Shown: positions 8,623 through 18,088, counted from the first letter of the stretch. The stretch is 64,000 bases of DNA from an uncultured Chloroflexales bacterium (GCA_937902315.1 CALGUG010000059.1:496001-560000), one strand, 5' to 3'. Made by a program: numbers and translations. Notes: generated from the sequence alone by a model not told the origin.

Positions 8623-8647
8623 TTGATAGCCGTAGGCGGACGCGCTA
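8623..8647 (-). repeat. Dispersed repeat copy 2
   Basis: Inverted copy of the core (TTGATAGCCGTAGGCGGACG then CGCTA), 320 bp after copy 1 and facing it. Confidence 0.85.
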
Positions 8648-8708
8648 AGGATCGCCTGGAAGCTAGAGATCTCTCCGCCCTGTATGCTGCATAAAACTGC
8701 GCTGCCTT

Positions 8709-10952
8709 TTAGGCCTCGATATAGTTGGGCCGCTCTAGCAGGGGCAGTTTGAGATGGAAACTGCTGCCCTCGCCTTCAACACTCTCCACGCTGACTTCGC
8801 CTTTATGCAGGTGCATAATCTCGCGCACAATGAACAGACCCAAGCCCATGCCGCTGATCTGGGTCGATGTGGCATTGTCGGCGCGGTAGAAGCGCGTGAA
8901 GAGGTGCGGCAACGAGTCGCTCGGGATGCCGATGCCCTGATCTTTGATGCAGATCTCGGCGTAACCCGTTTGGCTTTGCAGGCTCACTTCGACGATGCCG
9001 CCTTGCGGACTGTATTTGATGGCGTTTTGAATCAGGTTTTGAAAGACTTGCTCAAGACGCAACAGATCGCCCTCGATCCAGATTGCTTCGTTGGGCAGGC
9101 GCAAGACGAGCTGGTGGCGGCTGAGGGTTGGCTCGATCTCATCGACGACTTGTTGGGTCAGGACCCGTAGATCGATCGCGCTGAGGCTGAGGCTGAGCCG
9201 CCCTTGTTGGTGGCGCGAGAGGTCGAGCAGCACGCTGATCAAGCTGTTGAGACGACTGGCTTGGGCGTCGATCACTCGCAGGGCCTTTTGATCGGCAGGG
9301 CTGATCTGGTCGCTATTGCCGAGCCGCCGCTTGAGCATACTGATGTAGCCCATCAGCGAGGTCAGCGGTGTCTTTAGCTCGTGCGATGCGATCGAGATAA
9401 ATTGGTCGCGGGCCTTGATGGCCTGTTGGGCTTCGGCATAGAGCCGAGCGTTGTCGAAGGCCATGGCCGTACGGCGGGCCAGCTCTTCGACCACCAACAC
9501 CTCTGAGCCGCTGAAGTGGTTGGCCTCGCTATCCATCAAAAGGAACAGCCCGATCACGCCGTTTGAGCTGATTAGCGGTACACAGAGAAAGGTCTGAAAG
9601 TCGCAGAGATCGCTGAGCGGTACGCCGAAACTGTGGTCGAAACTGTCGCGGTTGTCGATAGCGAGCGGCTCGCCTGTGCTCATCACCCGCCCGATCATCG
9701 AACTGCTATCTACGATCTCGCGCGCGATCCGTTCTTCGAGCAACTCTGGGCTGATATGGGCCACTTTGGGGTGCTGGCTTATGCTGCATAGCTCGATGCG
9801 ATTTTGATCGACGACTACCAACAAACAGACATCGCTAAGGCGTTGGGCGATCAGGGCGATCAACTGTTGCGAGATCGCTTCAGATTTGAGCGAACTAGAG
9901 AGAATATCGCTCGCCTCGACCAGCATATTCATCTGCGAGCGCGCCTCTTCTGCGATCTGACGGGCCTGCTGTTCGGTCTCGTAGAGATGGGCATTCTCGA
10001 TCGCTAGGCTGGCGCGCTGACCGAGCTCTTGGAAGAGGCGCAGATCTTCGGGGGTGTAGGCGCGATTGTGTTTGTCGGTGGCGCAAAAGAGCAGCCCATG
10101 AAGCTGTTCGTGCATTTGTAGCGGCACCGCTACACACGAACGCACATCGAGCTTGTTGTAGAGCTCAAGCTGGCGCTCGTCGATCGCGCTCGCTTCAAGC
10201 ACTTGATAGTTGACTTCAGGCAGGTAGGTCGCCCGTCCAGTGCTTAAGGCTTGGTAGATGATGTTGTTGGGAGCCAGCTCAGGGGGATATTCGTTCAGAA
10301 CCTGTTCCATCACAGTCTGCTTGATCGGGTCGTGGGCCCGAATGATCTCCCAATGCCCTCTGTTGGGTGTGTCGCGAATGTAGATTGCGCATATATCGGC
10401 GATGTAGTGCAAGCAGAGCTCGCAGAGGTGAAGAAGCGTTGTGCTGTAGTCGAGCGAGACGGTCAGCATATTCGAGGCGGTTGCCAAGAACTGCATACGT
10501 ACTTGCGCCAGCTCTAGCGCGAGCAAGGCTTCGTCGGCTTGATTGTGAGGATTGGCTAACAGCGGTTGTATGACCGCATCGTACTGAACGGCGATCTCGT
10601 GTTGAATGCTTGCGGCGAGCATCAGATAGTTGTTATCAGAACGCTGAATATAGTCGCACGCCCCTTGTTTGAGGGCGGCTACCGCCGCTTCGACGCTGGT
10701 GTATTCGCACCACATAATGATCGAGGTTTGTAGACAGTAGGTTTTGACCAGTTGTAATAACTTGAGTGTATCGATGCTAGGAGATCCATCGCTGATTATT
10801 ATGACTGGTGCCTCCTCCCGTAGCAAGATCTCGGCTAGTTGCGGTGTATAAGGAACGGTTCGAATCTTCCAAGAGGGTAAGATCGGTTGTAGTTCCAATT
10901 GGAGCTTGTGTTGATCGCCGGGATGGGCATTGAGTAAAAGCAGTGCTGTCAT
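8709..10952 (-). CDS. Multi-GAF sensor histidine kinase with N-terminal pseudo-receiver
   Basis: 747 residues without membrane segments. Residues 1-125 look like a receiver fold (VIIISDGSP, ALKQGACDYIQ) but lack the paired acidic residues after strand 1 and the conserved Lys, so phosphorylation is doubtful. Two GAF domains follow (about 150-330 and 345-500; CVAVPLQMHEQLHGLLFCAT and FLCVPLISSNGVIGLFLLMD). The kinase core has SHELKTPLTSLMGY with His524, QNLIQNAIKYSP, KDQGIGIP, FTRFYRADN and GMGLGLFIVREIM. No cognate regulator is adjacent. It probably senses a small ligand or redox state through GAF; this is inference. Confidence 0.93.
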   Translation of the reverse strand: MTALLLLNAHPGDQHKLQLELQPILPSWKIRTVPYTPQLAEILLREEAPVIIISDGSPSIDTLKLLQLVKTYCLQTSIIMWCEYTSVEAAVAALKQGACDYIQRSDNNYLMLAASIQHEIAVQYDAVIQPLLANPHNQADEALLALELAQVRMQFLATASNMLTVSLDYSTTLLHLCELCLHYIADICAIYIRDTPNRGHWEIIRAHDPIKQTVMEQVLNEYPPELAPNNIIYQALSTGRATYLPEVNYQVLEASAIDERQLELYNKLDVRSCVAVPLQMHEQLHGLLFCATDKHNRAYTPEDLRLFQELGQRASLAIENAHLYETEQQARQIAEEARSQMNMLVEASDILSSSLKSEAISQQLIALIAQRLSDVCLLVVVDQNRIELCSISQHPKVAHISPELLEERIAREIVDSSSMIGRVMSTGEPLAIDNRDSFDHSFGVPLSDLCDFQTFLCVPLISSNGVIGLFLLMDSEANHFSGSEVLVVEELARRTAMAFDNARLYAEAQQAIKARDQFISIASHELKTPLTSLMGYISMLKRRLGNSDQISPADQKALRVIDAQASRLNSLISVLLDLSRHQQGRLSLSLSAIDLRVLTQQVVDEIEPTLSRHQLVLRLPNEAIWIEGDLLRLEQVFQNLIQNAIKYSPQGGIVEVSLQSQTGYAEICIKDQGIGIPSDSLPHLFTRFYRADNATSTQISGMGLGLFIVREIMHLHKGEVSVESVEGEGSSFHLKLPLLERPNYIEA

Positions 10953-11612
10953 AGTTTGGCTTGCCTTAGGGCTGTCCTGCCTGAAAGAATCAGGTTAGGA
11001 GCATAAACACTGGGTTCGGAACAATGGGCGAACCGACTTACTATCTTAGCTAGGAATAGTATAAAGCCTTGTAATATAAAATTTAAGTTCTTATTGTTTA
11101 TAAAAAAGCGTTTCTGTAAATACTATACATCCTTATACAAAACTTTAGGGAACATTAATTAAAATACCACATTATTAATTTACTTAGAATTCTCAGATTA
11201 GTTAAAAAAGAGTTGAGAAAATACAAAGATTATGCTAATATAGAGTCGAATTTAATTCAATTGCTTGTATAGATATAATTAAATGTTAATTTATAAGAAA
11301 GGTTGCCAAACGATATAGATATCTGTGTACCTTAGCTCCCAGCTAACAGATATGCTATATTCCAATAGCTTAGGATTTTCCCCTTTGACTATTGCTTGCT
11401 ACATATCCCGATAGTTTCTCCTTCTGCAATAAGGAATAATCCCTACTACTTCAAGCTTTGCGCCTGTTATGGGCCTGCTCATTTTGAAGCGTCTCGACCC
11501 GCAGGGCTGGCGCTTACGCTTAGGTTGGAATGCATTTCGAGTGGTAGCGATTTATTAGGCTTATTCACACAGTCTCGCTGTTTAAGCTTAGCTATAGCAT
11601 AGAGGTGCTTGT
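10953..11612. other. AT-rich intergenic region
   Basis: 660 bp between divergently transcribed genes. The stretch 11050-11300 is strongly AT-rich with many A/T runs. It must hold promoters for the kinase and the methyltransferase, but I cannot single out a convincing -35/-10 pair. Short frames at 11396-11667 have no supporting features. Confidence 0.6.
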
Positions 11613-12662
11613 ATGTTTCTGAAAGAAGTGGAAACCCTTCCGCCTGAGTCCGCAATTCTTCAAGCAACGCTTAACGCTTGGTTTACAGAGTCCTTGTACA
11701 CTGCTGTTAAGCTCAATATTCCAGACCTGCTAATCGATGGGCCCAAGACGGCTGCCGAGCTTGCTGAGATGACCCATTCTCATGAGCGGTCACTCTACCG
11801 CGTCCTGCGCTTGTTGGCGGGTCACGGCATCTTCCATGAAGATGAGGCTGGCCGTTTTTCTTTAACACCTTATAGCGAGACTTTACGCACTGATGCGTTA
11901 CATTCTCCCCGTGAATGGATCTTGTATAATACCGAGCTCTGGCGTTGGACGATTTTGAACGCCCTGCCTAATGTCGTATCCGACGGCCGGAGCGCCTATG
12001 AGCACATTTACGGCAAGAATATTTACGAAGTCTTTACCGAGCGCCAAGACTATAGTATCGGCTTTAACAAGGGTATGCAGGCTTGGTCGGCGACTGTGCA
12101 TGCAACCGTGCCAAAGGCCTACGACTTCTCTTGGGCGCAAAAAGTTGTTGATGTCGGTGGCGGAACAGGCAATTTGGTAGCGTCTATTTTGAATGCCTAC
12201 CCTCACCTGCATGGTATATTATTCGATATGCCGCATGTCGCCGAGCAAGCGAAGCCACACTTGGAAGCCACCGGTGTGGCCGATCGTTGTGAAGCCGTTG
12301 GCGGTAGCTTCCTAGAGTCGGTGCCTGCTGGTGCCGATGTTTATGTGATCTCCTCGGTGCTCATGGACTGGACTGATGACCATGTTGTAACGATTTTAAA
12401 GAATTGCTACAACGCTATGGCTCCGGGTGGACGGGTCTTAATTGTCGAACCGCTGGTGGGTGAACCCAACAAGCCAAACTTTGGCAAGGCGCTCGACATT
12501 ATGATCATGCTAGAAACATATGGTGGAATCCGCACTCAGGGTGAGTTTAAGACACTCCTTGAGAAGGCAGGCTTCCAGCTTACGAATGTTATCCAAACCA
12601 CTGCGCTGACGATGAGTATTCTTGAAGCGGTTCGGACTGTCGATCTCAAAGAGAATGCTTGA
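11613..12662 (+). CDS. SAM-dependent O-methyltransferase (methyltransf_2 type, CrtF/AcmC-like)
   Basis: 349 residues starting at an ATG with GAGGTG 6 bases upstream. An N-terminal winged-helix dimerisation domain (ESLYTAVKLNIPDLLIDGPK, then HERSLYRVLRLLAGHGIF) is followed by the SAM fold: VVDVGGGTGNLV around residue 185, an acidic LFDMPHV, and GGRVLIVEPLV. This is the plant-type/CrtF small-molecule O-methyltransferase architecture. Substrates in the family include carotenoid hydroxyls, bacteriochlorophyll precursors and polyketides; the true substrate cannot be read here. No pigment genes lie next to it. It is followed by a PAS-STAS gene after a 40-bp palindrome. Confidence 0.85.
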   Translation: MFLKEVETLPPESAILQATLNAWFTESLYTAVKLNIPDLLIDGPKTAAELAEMTHSHERSLYRVLRLLAGHGIFHEDEAGRFSLTPYSETLRTDALHSPREWILYNTELWRWTILNALPNVVSDGRSAYEHIYGKNIYEVFTERQDYSIGFNKGMQAWSATVHATVPKAYDFSWAQKVVDVGGGTGNLVASILNAYPHLHGILFDMPHVAEQAKPHLEATGVADRCEAVGGSFLESVPAGADVYVISSVLMDWTDDHVVTILKNCYNAMAPGGRVLIVEPLVGEPNKPNFGKALDIMIMLETYGGIRTQGEFKTLLEKAGFQLTNVIQTTALTMSILEAVRTVDLKENA

Positions 12663-12755
12663 TAGTCGAAATCTTACATACAGCACTATGGATATACCGT
12701 TAAAGGTCTAACTATAGTTGTGGCTAAGGTTTTTAAGATCTAGTCGCAGGGATTA

Positions 12756-12795
12756 TTCAGTACACAACAGCTTTGCAAAGCTGTTGTGTACTGAA
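12756..12795. promoter_or_regulatory. 40-bp perfect palindrome
   Basis: TTCAGTACACAACAGCTTTG is followed by its exact reverse complement with no loop. It lies in the spacer between the O-methyltransferase and the PAS-STAS gene. It has no T-tract. It may be a cruciform, a dimeric regulator site or an mRNA hairpin. Confidence 0.7.
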
Positions 12796-12890
12796 ACTGT
12801 GCTTTCGCTCTACGTTCCAATCCAGGGGGCAGCGGCAATGTTTAAGAGCCTGTTGTTCCCGCTATCTAATGAAGCCAGTGAGGTTTCCCT

Positions 12891-14564
12891 ATGTCTGATA
12901 TGAAAGAGTCATATGAGACTCTTCAAAACGAGGTCGCTCGACTTCGGGAGCTTAATGCGACGCTTGAACATGAACGGGATCTACTGAAACTCCAGTATCA
13001 CAAACTGGAGGAACAGATGCGCCAATTTTCGGCTTTGCTTGAGAATAGTTCTGACTTTATCGGTATGGCCGATTTTCAAGGGAATATTATCTACTTGAAT
13101 AAGGGCGGCCAGAACATGGTTGGAATTGACACCCAAGAAGAGGTGGCAAAAACCAACATTCAGAACTATCTCTTCCCTGAAGATGCCGAATATGTTGTCC
13201 GCGAGGTTCTACCGATCTTGATGGAAAAGGGCCAGTGGAAGAAAGAATTCCGCTTCCGCCACTTCAAGACCGGCCAGCCAATCGCGGTTGACTATACGCT
13301 CTTTGTGCTGAAGGATGAAACTACGGGTGAGCCGATCGCCTTGGGCACGGTAACACGCGATATCAGCGAAGCTAAGGCCATTGCGGAACACCAACAGCGC
13401 TTGATCGCTGTGATCGAAAACAGCTCTGACTTCATCGGCATTGCTGATCAAGAGGGCAACGCCTTATATGTCAATGAAGCTGGTCGCAAGATGATCGGTC
13501 TGGAATCAGACGAAGAGGTCAAAAACACCAATATTCAGAGCTACTTCTCTCCTGAGGACCTCGAGATCGCTCACCGCGAGATTATGCCGACGGTTTTGGA
13601 GAAAGGGCGCTGGGTCGGTGAATTCCGCTTCCGCCACTTCAAGACGGGCAAGACTATTCCCGTCTCCTACAACCTCTTCGCTGTACGCGACAAAGAGACC
13701 CAAGAGATCATCGCGCTCTCTACGGTATCTCGCGACATCAGCGAACAACAAGAGCGTGAGCAAGCTCTGCGTACCTTCCTCGCTCTCACTGAAAATGCAC
13801 CTGACGGCGTAGCAGTTGCCTCGCTGGAAGGTGTTATTACATATGCCAACAATGAGTATCACTCATTGACCGGCTATGCCAAGGACGAGATGAATGGTAC
13901 GCACATCAAGAGGCTGTTCGGCGGCGACGATAGCGAACTGGATGGTATCTTGAAAGAAACCTTCGAAGAAGGTTTCTGGTATGGCATCTGGCCCTTCGTT
14001 CGCAAAGATGGCAGCACCTTCAGCGGTCAGGTTTCCTGTTTCTTGATCCGTTCAGAGGACGGCGAAGCGTTCTCACTTGGCTTCATTATGCGCGATATTA
14101 CTGCGCAGTTGCAGGCCGAAGAGGAGCGATCGCGCTTGCAAGAGCAGGTCATTCAGGCTCAGCGCGCAGCTATTCGCGAGTTGGGCACTCCCTTGATCCC
14201 GCTGGCAGAACAGATCGTAGCTATGCCGCTGGTCGGTACGATCGATACATCGCGCGCCCAGCAGATCATGGAGACGCTTTTGGAAGGCTGCTCGAAGCAC
14301 CAAGCCGAGGTTGTGATCCTCGATATTACTGGTGTGAAGGTGGTCGATAGCCAAGTCGCCGATGCGCTGGTGCGCACCGCACGTGCGGCCAGCCTGCTCG
14401 GCTCGGAGGTTGTCATCACGGGCATTAGCCCCGAGATCGCCCAAACCTTGGTGCAGATCGGTATCGACCTCGGTACGATCGTCACTCGTGCAACGTTGCA
14501 GAGTGGTATTCAATATGCGCTGCAGACCCGCAATCTGACTTTTGATGATAGCTCAAAAGCATAG
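12891..14564 (+). CDS. PAS-PAS-PAS-STAS protein (RsbR-like)
   Basis: 557 residues, start ATG preceded by GTGAGG. A short coiled coil (residues 5-45) is followed by three PAS domains (about 46-165, 170-290, 295-415). PAS1 and PAS2 are near duplicates: FSALLENSSDFIGMAD against IAVIENSSDFIGIADQ, and both contain the string EFRFRHFKTG. The C-terminal STAS domain (about 435-550) includes VVILDITGVKVVDSQVADAL with the Thr equivalent to the phosphorylated Thr of RsbR/RsbS. Known role of the family: stressosome subunits that release a kinase (RsbT). No rsbS/rsbT genes are nearby, so partners are elsewhere. A second, simpler paralogue lies at 41226. Confidence 0.92.
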   Translation: MSDMKESYETLQNEVARLRELNATLEHERDLLKLQYHKLEEQMRQFSALLENSSDFIGMADFQGNIIYLNKGGQNMVGIDTQEEVAKTNIQNYLFPEDAEYVVREVLPILMEKGQWKKEFRFRHFKTGQPIAVDYTLFVLKDETTGEPIALGTVTRDISEAKAIAEHQQRLIAVIENSSDFIGIADQEGNALYVNEAGRKMIGLESDEEVKNTNIQSYFSPEDLEIAHREIMPTVLEKGRWVGEFRFRHFKTGKTIPVSYNLFAVRDKETQEIIALSTVSRDISEQQEREQALRTFLALTENAPDGVAVASLEGVITYANNEYHSLTGYAKDEMNGTHIKRLFGGDDSELDGILKETFEEGFWYGIWPFVRKDGSTFSGQVSCFLIRSEDGEAFSLGFIMRDITAQLQAEEERSRLQEQVIQAQRAAIRELGTPLIPLAEQIVAMPLVGTIDTSRAQQIMETLLEGCSKHQAEVVILDITGVKVVDSQVADALVRTARAASLLGSEVVITGISPEIAQTLVQIGIDLGTIVTRATLQSGIQYALQTRNLTFDDSSKA

Positions 14565-14581
14565 AGGGTACTGATCAGAGC

Positions 14582-14617
14582 AAAAGCGCTTTGGCACACG
14601 TACTGCCAAAGCGCTTT
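14582..14617 (+). terminator. Intrinsic terminator after PAS-STAS gene
   Basis: Arms AAAAGCGCTTTGGCA (14582-14596) and TGCCAAAGCGCTTTT (14603-14617), then TTATT; a 15-bp stem with a T-tract. Confidence 0.9.
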
Positions 14618-14826
14618 TTATTGCCCTTGCATTGCGAGAATGTGACATACTGGTGAAGCGCACGAGCACTCCTCTCGCTTGCTCCTCTCAGCGCTCCCCG
14701 CTCTCTGATGTCAGCTTCGTTCAAAGACGTACATTCCTTCAATGCTCAAATCTCAAACAACAAAAATGGTCGAGTTCCGCTGGTCCGACTCATCAGGCGG
14801 CGAGGCTTCTAGTCCGCATTCGGCTT

Positions 14827-14852
14827 CTAGCGCGTCCGCCTTCGGCTATCAA
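14827..14852 (+). repeat. Dispersed repeat copy 3
   Basis: Core CTAGCGCGTCCGCCTTCGGC then TATCAA, one base different from copy 1. Confidence 0.85.
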
Positions 14853-15062
14853 GTCGCCGCTCCTCCCATTCGTGCTCTATCTCGCTGCGCAAGCAGCGAC
14901 CAGCCAGGCGCAAGCGCCCGGCTGGCTGCTTGTCTCGACGCCCTGCTCCCTACGAAAAAACGAAAAACAGTGGCCGCCTTCCACTCTGCCGAAGGCCGAA
15001 AAAGAAGCTGATCCCAAATCCGCTTGCTTATAGCCAATCTGCTCAAAGACTTGTACTCTTTC

Positions 15063-15234
15063 ATACCAAATTTGTTTGAAAGACGTGCATTTGCTTAACG
15101 CGAGAAAACAAAACGTGGGAAAGACGTTGTGTGCTATTTCGCGCTATCGCGCGAAATAGCACACAACAAAAAGAGGTACGTTCCACTCTGCCGAAGGCCG
15201 AAAAAGAAGCTGATCCCAAATCCGCTTGGTTTTG
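15063..15234 (-). mobile_element. MITE-like element with internal hairpin (inverse of the copy at 24043)
   Basis: Starts ATACCAAATTTGTTT and contains a 19-bp perfect hairpin with a TATC loop (arms 15126-15144 and 15149-15167), then the family motif CACTCTGCCGAAGGCCGAAA. The segment order is the reverse complement of the element at 24043-24212, including hairpin position. The right end is degenerate. Confidence 0.6.
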
Positions 15235-15286
15235 CAGGGAGCGCTCGGGCCCAGGCAGACGAGCAGCCGAATGTTTGGAAAGGATG

Positions 15287-15312
15287 TTGATAGCCGTAGG
15301 CGGACGCGCTAG
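15287..15312 (-). repeat. Dispersed repeat copy 4
   Basis: TTGATAGCCGTAGGCGGACG then CGCTAG, facing copy 3 at a distance of 435 bp. Confidence 0.85.
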
Positions 15313-15381
15313 AAGCCGAATGGATGCTTAAGACCTCTCCGCCAAAAAATGAGCGCTTTGGTGTGCACGCGCCATAAAACG

Positions 15382-15413
15382 AAAGAGCATTGGCAATCGC
15401 GCCAATGCTCTTT
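15382..15413 (-). terminator. Terminator of pabA/trpG (bidirectional form)
   Basis: AAAGAGCATTGGC / GCCAATGCTCTTT stem with a short loop; A- and T-runs at both sides allow function on either strand. It lies 33 bases beyond the pabA stop. Confidence 0.8.
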
Positions 15414-15445
15414 TTGGTGGAGTTGAACTTGTAGGCTGCTTTCGT

Positions 15446-16015
15446 TTAGGCTGCGGTAAGGAAGTTTTGAAGCAACTGTTTACCAGCATTGGTCATAATC
15501 GATTCGGGGTGGAACTGCACGCCCGCGATCGGATAGTCCTTGTGGCGCAAGCCCATAATGATGCCATCTGCGGTCCAGGCCGTGATTTCGAGGCAATCGG
15601 GCAGATCGTCGCGCTCTACGATCAAGGAGTGGTAGCGTGTGGCTGGGAATGGTTCGGGCAAGCCTGCGAAGACGCTTGTGTTTGCGTGATGGATCTGCGA
15701 GATCTTGCCGTGCATCACTTCGGGCGCGCGCACGACGCTTCCACCGAAAGCGGCACCAATCGATTGATGGCCTAAACAGACACCCAAGGTTGGAATCTGG
15801 GGGCCGAGCTGCTTGATCAGATCGACGCTGATTCCAGCTTCGTTGGGTGTACAAGGGCCGGGGCTGATCACGATGCGGTCAGGTTTGAGCGCGGCGACTT
15901 CTTCAACCGTGATCTTATCGTTGCGACGCACATCGACTGTAGCCCCTAATTCGCTCAGATACTGGTAAAGATTGTATGTGAACGAATCGTAGTTATCCAG
16001 AAGAAGGACGTTCAT
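15446..16015 (-). CDS. pabA: Anthranilate / aminodeoxychorismate synthase glutaminase subunit
   Basis: 189 residues from the ATG at 16015, with AGGGGTG 3-4 bases upstream; a GTG at 16021 is a weaker choice. It is a class I glutamine amidotransferase: LLLDNYDSFTYNL start, SPGPCTPNEAG, the nucleophile elbow GVCLGHQSIG (catalytic Cys), and the His/Glu pair in GVQFHPESIMT. It supplies ammonia to TrpE or PabB. No component I gene is nearby, so assignment to the tryptophan (trpG) or folate (pabA) pathway is open; many bacteria share one subunit. Confidence 0.93.
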   Translation of the reverse strand: MNVLLLDNYDSFTYNLYQYLSELGATVDVRRNDKITVEEVAALKPDRIVISPGPCTPNEAGISVDLIKQLGPQIPTLGVCLGHQSIGAAFGGSVVRAPEVMHGKISQIHHANTSVFAGLPEPFPATRYHSLIVERDDLPDCLEITAWTADGIIMGLRHKDYPIAGVQFHPESIMTNAGKQLLQNFLTAA

Positions 16016-16071
16016 AAACACCCCTGTTTCTTACTAAGCATTGGTGCCTACAGTATACATCACGCTTCGGC

Positions 16072-16959
16072 CTAGGAGCGCATGCGCGGGTCGAGCAGGT
16101 CGCGCAGACCATCGCCTACAAGGTTAAAAGCCAATACCAAGAGCAGAATCGCCAAGGCGGGCATGCCCGGCATCCACGGGTGGGTGGTGATGTAGTTGCG
16201 ACCTTCGCTGATCATTACGCCCCATTCGGGTGTTGGCGGCTGGGCGCCGAAGCCGATGAAGGAGAGACCAGCCACGCTCAAGATCGCTCCGCCCATGTCG
16301 AAGGTGATCTGCACCAAGAGCGGGGCGAGCAGGTTGGGCGCGATATGGCGCAAGAGCACCAGCCAAGTCGGCACACCGAGCGAGCGGGCCGCTTCAACGA
16401 ATTCGCGGTGGCGCAAGCTCATCACTTGGGCGCGCACCAAACGGGCGTAGACCGGCCAAGATACCACAGCTACAGCGATCAGCGCGTTGACTAAGCTGGG
16501 GCCGAGCGCGCCTGCGATCGCCATCGCCAGAATCAGCGAGGGGAAGGCGAAGAAGATATCGGTGATGCGCATCACCACTTCGTCGATGAGCCCGCCGAGG
16601 TAGCCAGCGATTAGGCCGACCAAGGTGCCAACCGTTCCGGCCATAGCCACGACTGCGGCGCCGACGACCATCGAGATGCGTGCTCCGTGCAGAATGCGGC
16701 TGAAAATGTCGCGTCCGAGCTTATCGGTCCCCATAAGATAGGTGGAATCGGGGGCATGTAAGCTGACAGAGATATTTTGAAACAGCGGATCAAAGGGGCT
16801 AATAAGTGGCGCAAAGAGTGCCAGTATTGCAAAGAGCGCCAAAAGCGCCAACCCAGTTGCTGTAGTGGGGTTGCGCAAGACGCGCAGAAAGGCCCGCCGT
16901 CGTCGTGAAACGGTCTGCGGGTCTGCAGAAGTTAGTTGGGTAAGAGTTTGTTCAGACAC
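16072..16959 (-). CDS. dppC: Peptide/nickel-type ABC transporter permease, DppC/OppC family
   Basis: 295 residues from a GTG start with AGGAAG upstream. It has a cytoplasmic N-terminus, an OppC N-terminal segment (GLALLALFAILALFAPLI), the family motif YLMGTDKLGRDIFSRILHGA, about six membrane helices, and the coupling-helix EAA motif (VEAARSLGVPTWLVLLRHIA). It is the last gene of a binding protein-permease-permease operon, 56 bases after the DppB-like gene. No ATPase genes follow; ATPase subunits must be encoded elsewhere. Confidence 0.93.
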   Translation of the reverse strand: MSEQTLTQLTSADPQTVSRRRRAFLRVLRNPTTATGLALLALFAILALFAPLISPFDPLFQNISVSLHAPDSTYLMGTDKLGRDIFSRILHGARISMVVGAAVVAMAGTVGTLVGLIAGYLGGLIDEVVMRITDIFFAFPSLILAMAIAGALGPSLVNALIAVAVVSWPVYARLVRAQVMSLRHREFVEAARSLGVPTWLVLLRHIAPNLLAPLLVQITFDMGGAILSVAGLSFIGFGAQPPTPEWGVMISEGRNYITTHPWMPGMPALAILLLVLAFNLVGDGLRDLLDPRMRS

Positions 16960-17015
16960 TGAGCTTCCTAACGCTTGAGCTTACTCACTACACAAACGAT
17001 ATACGACCGCTCAAT

Positions 17016-18017
17016 TTAACCAATACGCGGATCGATAAAGCGATAACAGAGATCAACGATCAGATTCACAACGGGATAGACGATTGCTGCTACAAGTGTA
17101 ACGCCCATAACCGCTGGGAAGTCAAGGCTGGTGACTGATGCTGTGGCATAGCGCCCTAAGCCGGGCCAACCGAAGATGGTTTCGGTGAGAACCGCACCGC
17201 TCAGCAGGCTACCGAAGGTGACACCGATGGTGGTGAGCACGGGCAGCATGGCGTTTTTGAGGGCGTGGCGGAGCACTACCACATTTTCACGCAAGCCTTT
17301 GGCGCGGGCGGTGCGCACAAAATCTTGGTTGAGCACTTCGAGCATGGCCGAGCGGGTCATACGCAACAGCACGGCGGCTGAGGCATAGCCCAAAACAAAG
17401 GCTGGCAACACCAAGTGCCAGAGCGCATTTTGCAATACCGGCCAGTTGCCGCTGATCAACGCGTCGATGGTATAAAGCCCTGTGATCGTGTTGGGAGGTG
17501 TAATAGTCGAGTCGAGCCTGCCTGGGCCGGGCATCCAGCGTAATTCGCGATAGAACAGACCGAGCGCCGAAAGACCGATGTAAAAGATCGGGAGCGAGCC
17601 GCCGACCAGCGCGAAGATGCGAGCGAGCGCATCGATCAGGCCATTGCGCCGAACGGAGGCCAGGATACCGAAGGGAATGCCGATGCAGATGGCGACGGAT
17701 ATAGCAGCCAACGAAAGCTCGATAGTCGCAGGCAGGTAGTCGCGAAGGTCATCGATAACCGGGCGGCGGGTGCGGATCGAGGTGCCGAGATCGCCTTGCA
17801 GCAAGCGTCCTACATAGTTGAAGTATTGCACAACAGCCGGTTTATCGAGCCCTAGCTCTGCGCGATAGGCTGCGATCTGCTCTTCACGGGCGTTTGAACC
17901 GAGTGCGGTTGCTGCTGGATCGATCGGCACTAATTGCGCCAACGAGAACGTGATTACCGATACGCCTAACAAAACGATCAGTAAGCCGATCAAGCGACGA
18001 AAGATATAACGTGCCAT
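17016..18017 (-). CDS. dppB: Peptide/nickel-type ABC transporter permease, DppB/OppB family
   Basis: 333 residues beginning MARYIFRRLIGLLIVLLGVS, the typical first membrane helix of DppB/OppB. The periplasmic region holds GLDKPAVVQYFNYVGRLLQG and DLGTSIRTRRPV; the EAA loop is FVRTARAKGLRENVVVLRHA. Six membrane helices are expected. It heterodimerises with the DppC-like protein. Separated from the upstream binding-protein gene by about 70 bases that contain a stable hairpin. Confidence 0.94.
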   Translation of the reverse strand: MARYIFRRLIGLLIVLLGVSVITFSLAQLVPIDPAATALGSNAREEQIAAYRAELGLDKPAVVQYFNYVGRLLQGDLGTSIRTRRPVIDDLRDYLPATIELSLAAISVAICIGIPFGILASVRRNGLIDALARIFALVGGSLPIFYIGLSALGLFYRELRWMPGPGRLDSTITPPNTITGLYTIDALISGNWPVLQNALWHLVLPAFVLGYASAAVLLRMTRSAMLEVLNQDFVRTARAKGLRENVVVLRHALKNAMLPVLTTIGVTFGSLLSGAVLTETIFGWPGLGRYATASVTSLDFPAVMGVTLVAAIVYPVVNLIVDLCYRFIDPRIG

Positions 18018-18040
18018 AGATATTTACTGTTTCATAGAGC

Positions 18041-18070
18041 CGGAGGAGTGGTCTCACCACCACTCCTCCG
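18041..18070 (-). promoter_or_regulatory. Hairpin between binding-protein and permease genes
   Basis: A 12-bp perfect stem (CGGAGGAGTGGT and its complement) with a 6-base loop and no T-tract on the minus strand. Such hairpins often protect the 3' end of the binding-protein mRNA and lower permease expression relative to it; here that is inference. Confidence 0.55.
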
Positions 18071-18088
18071 TTGTTGGTGTGAACGATG

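Larger units (their letters stand above)
8208..8708. other. Intergenic region with paired inverted repeats
   Basis: No gene is supported. The spacer holds two inward-facing copies of the dispersed repeat (8275-8300 and 8623-8647) and AG-rich, low-complexity sequence between them. Frames of about 90-100 residues here are not supported by codon pattern or ribosome-binding sites. Confidence 0.7.
14618..15445. other. Repeat-rich intergenic region
   Basis: About 830 bp with no supported gene. It holds dispersed-repeat copies 3 and 4, two remnants of the MITE-like family (CACTCTGCCGAAGGCCGAAA at about 14979 and again at about 15183) with a strong hairpin, and the terminator of the following gene. 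Confidence 0.75.

Noticed and set aside
12718..12903. 61-codon plus-strand frame over the palindrome
   Set aside because: It crosses the 40-bp palindrome, has no ribosome site, and overlaps the true start of the PAS-STAS gene.
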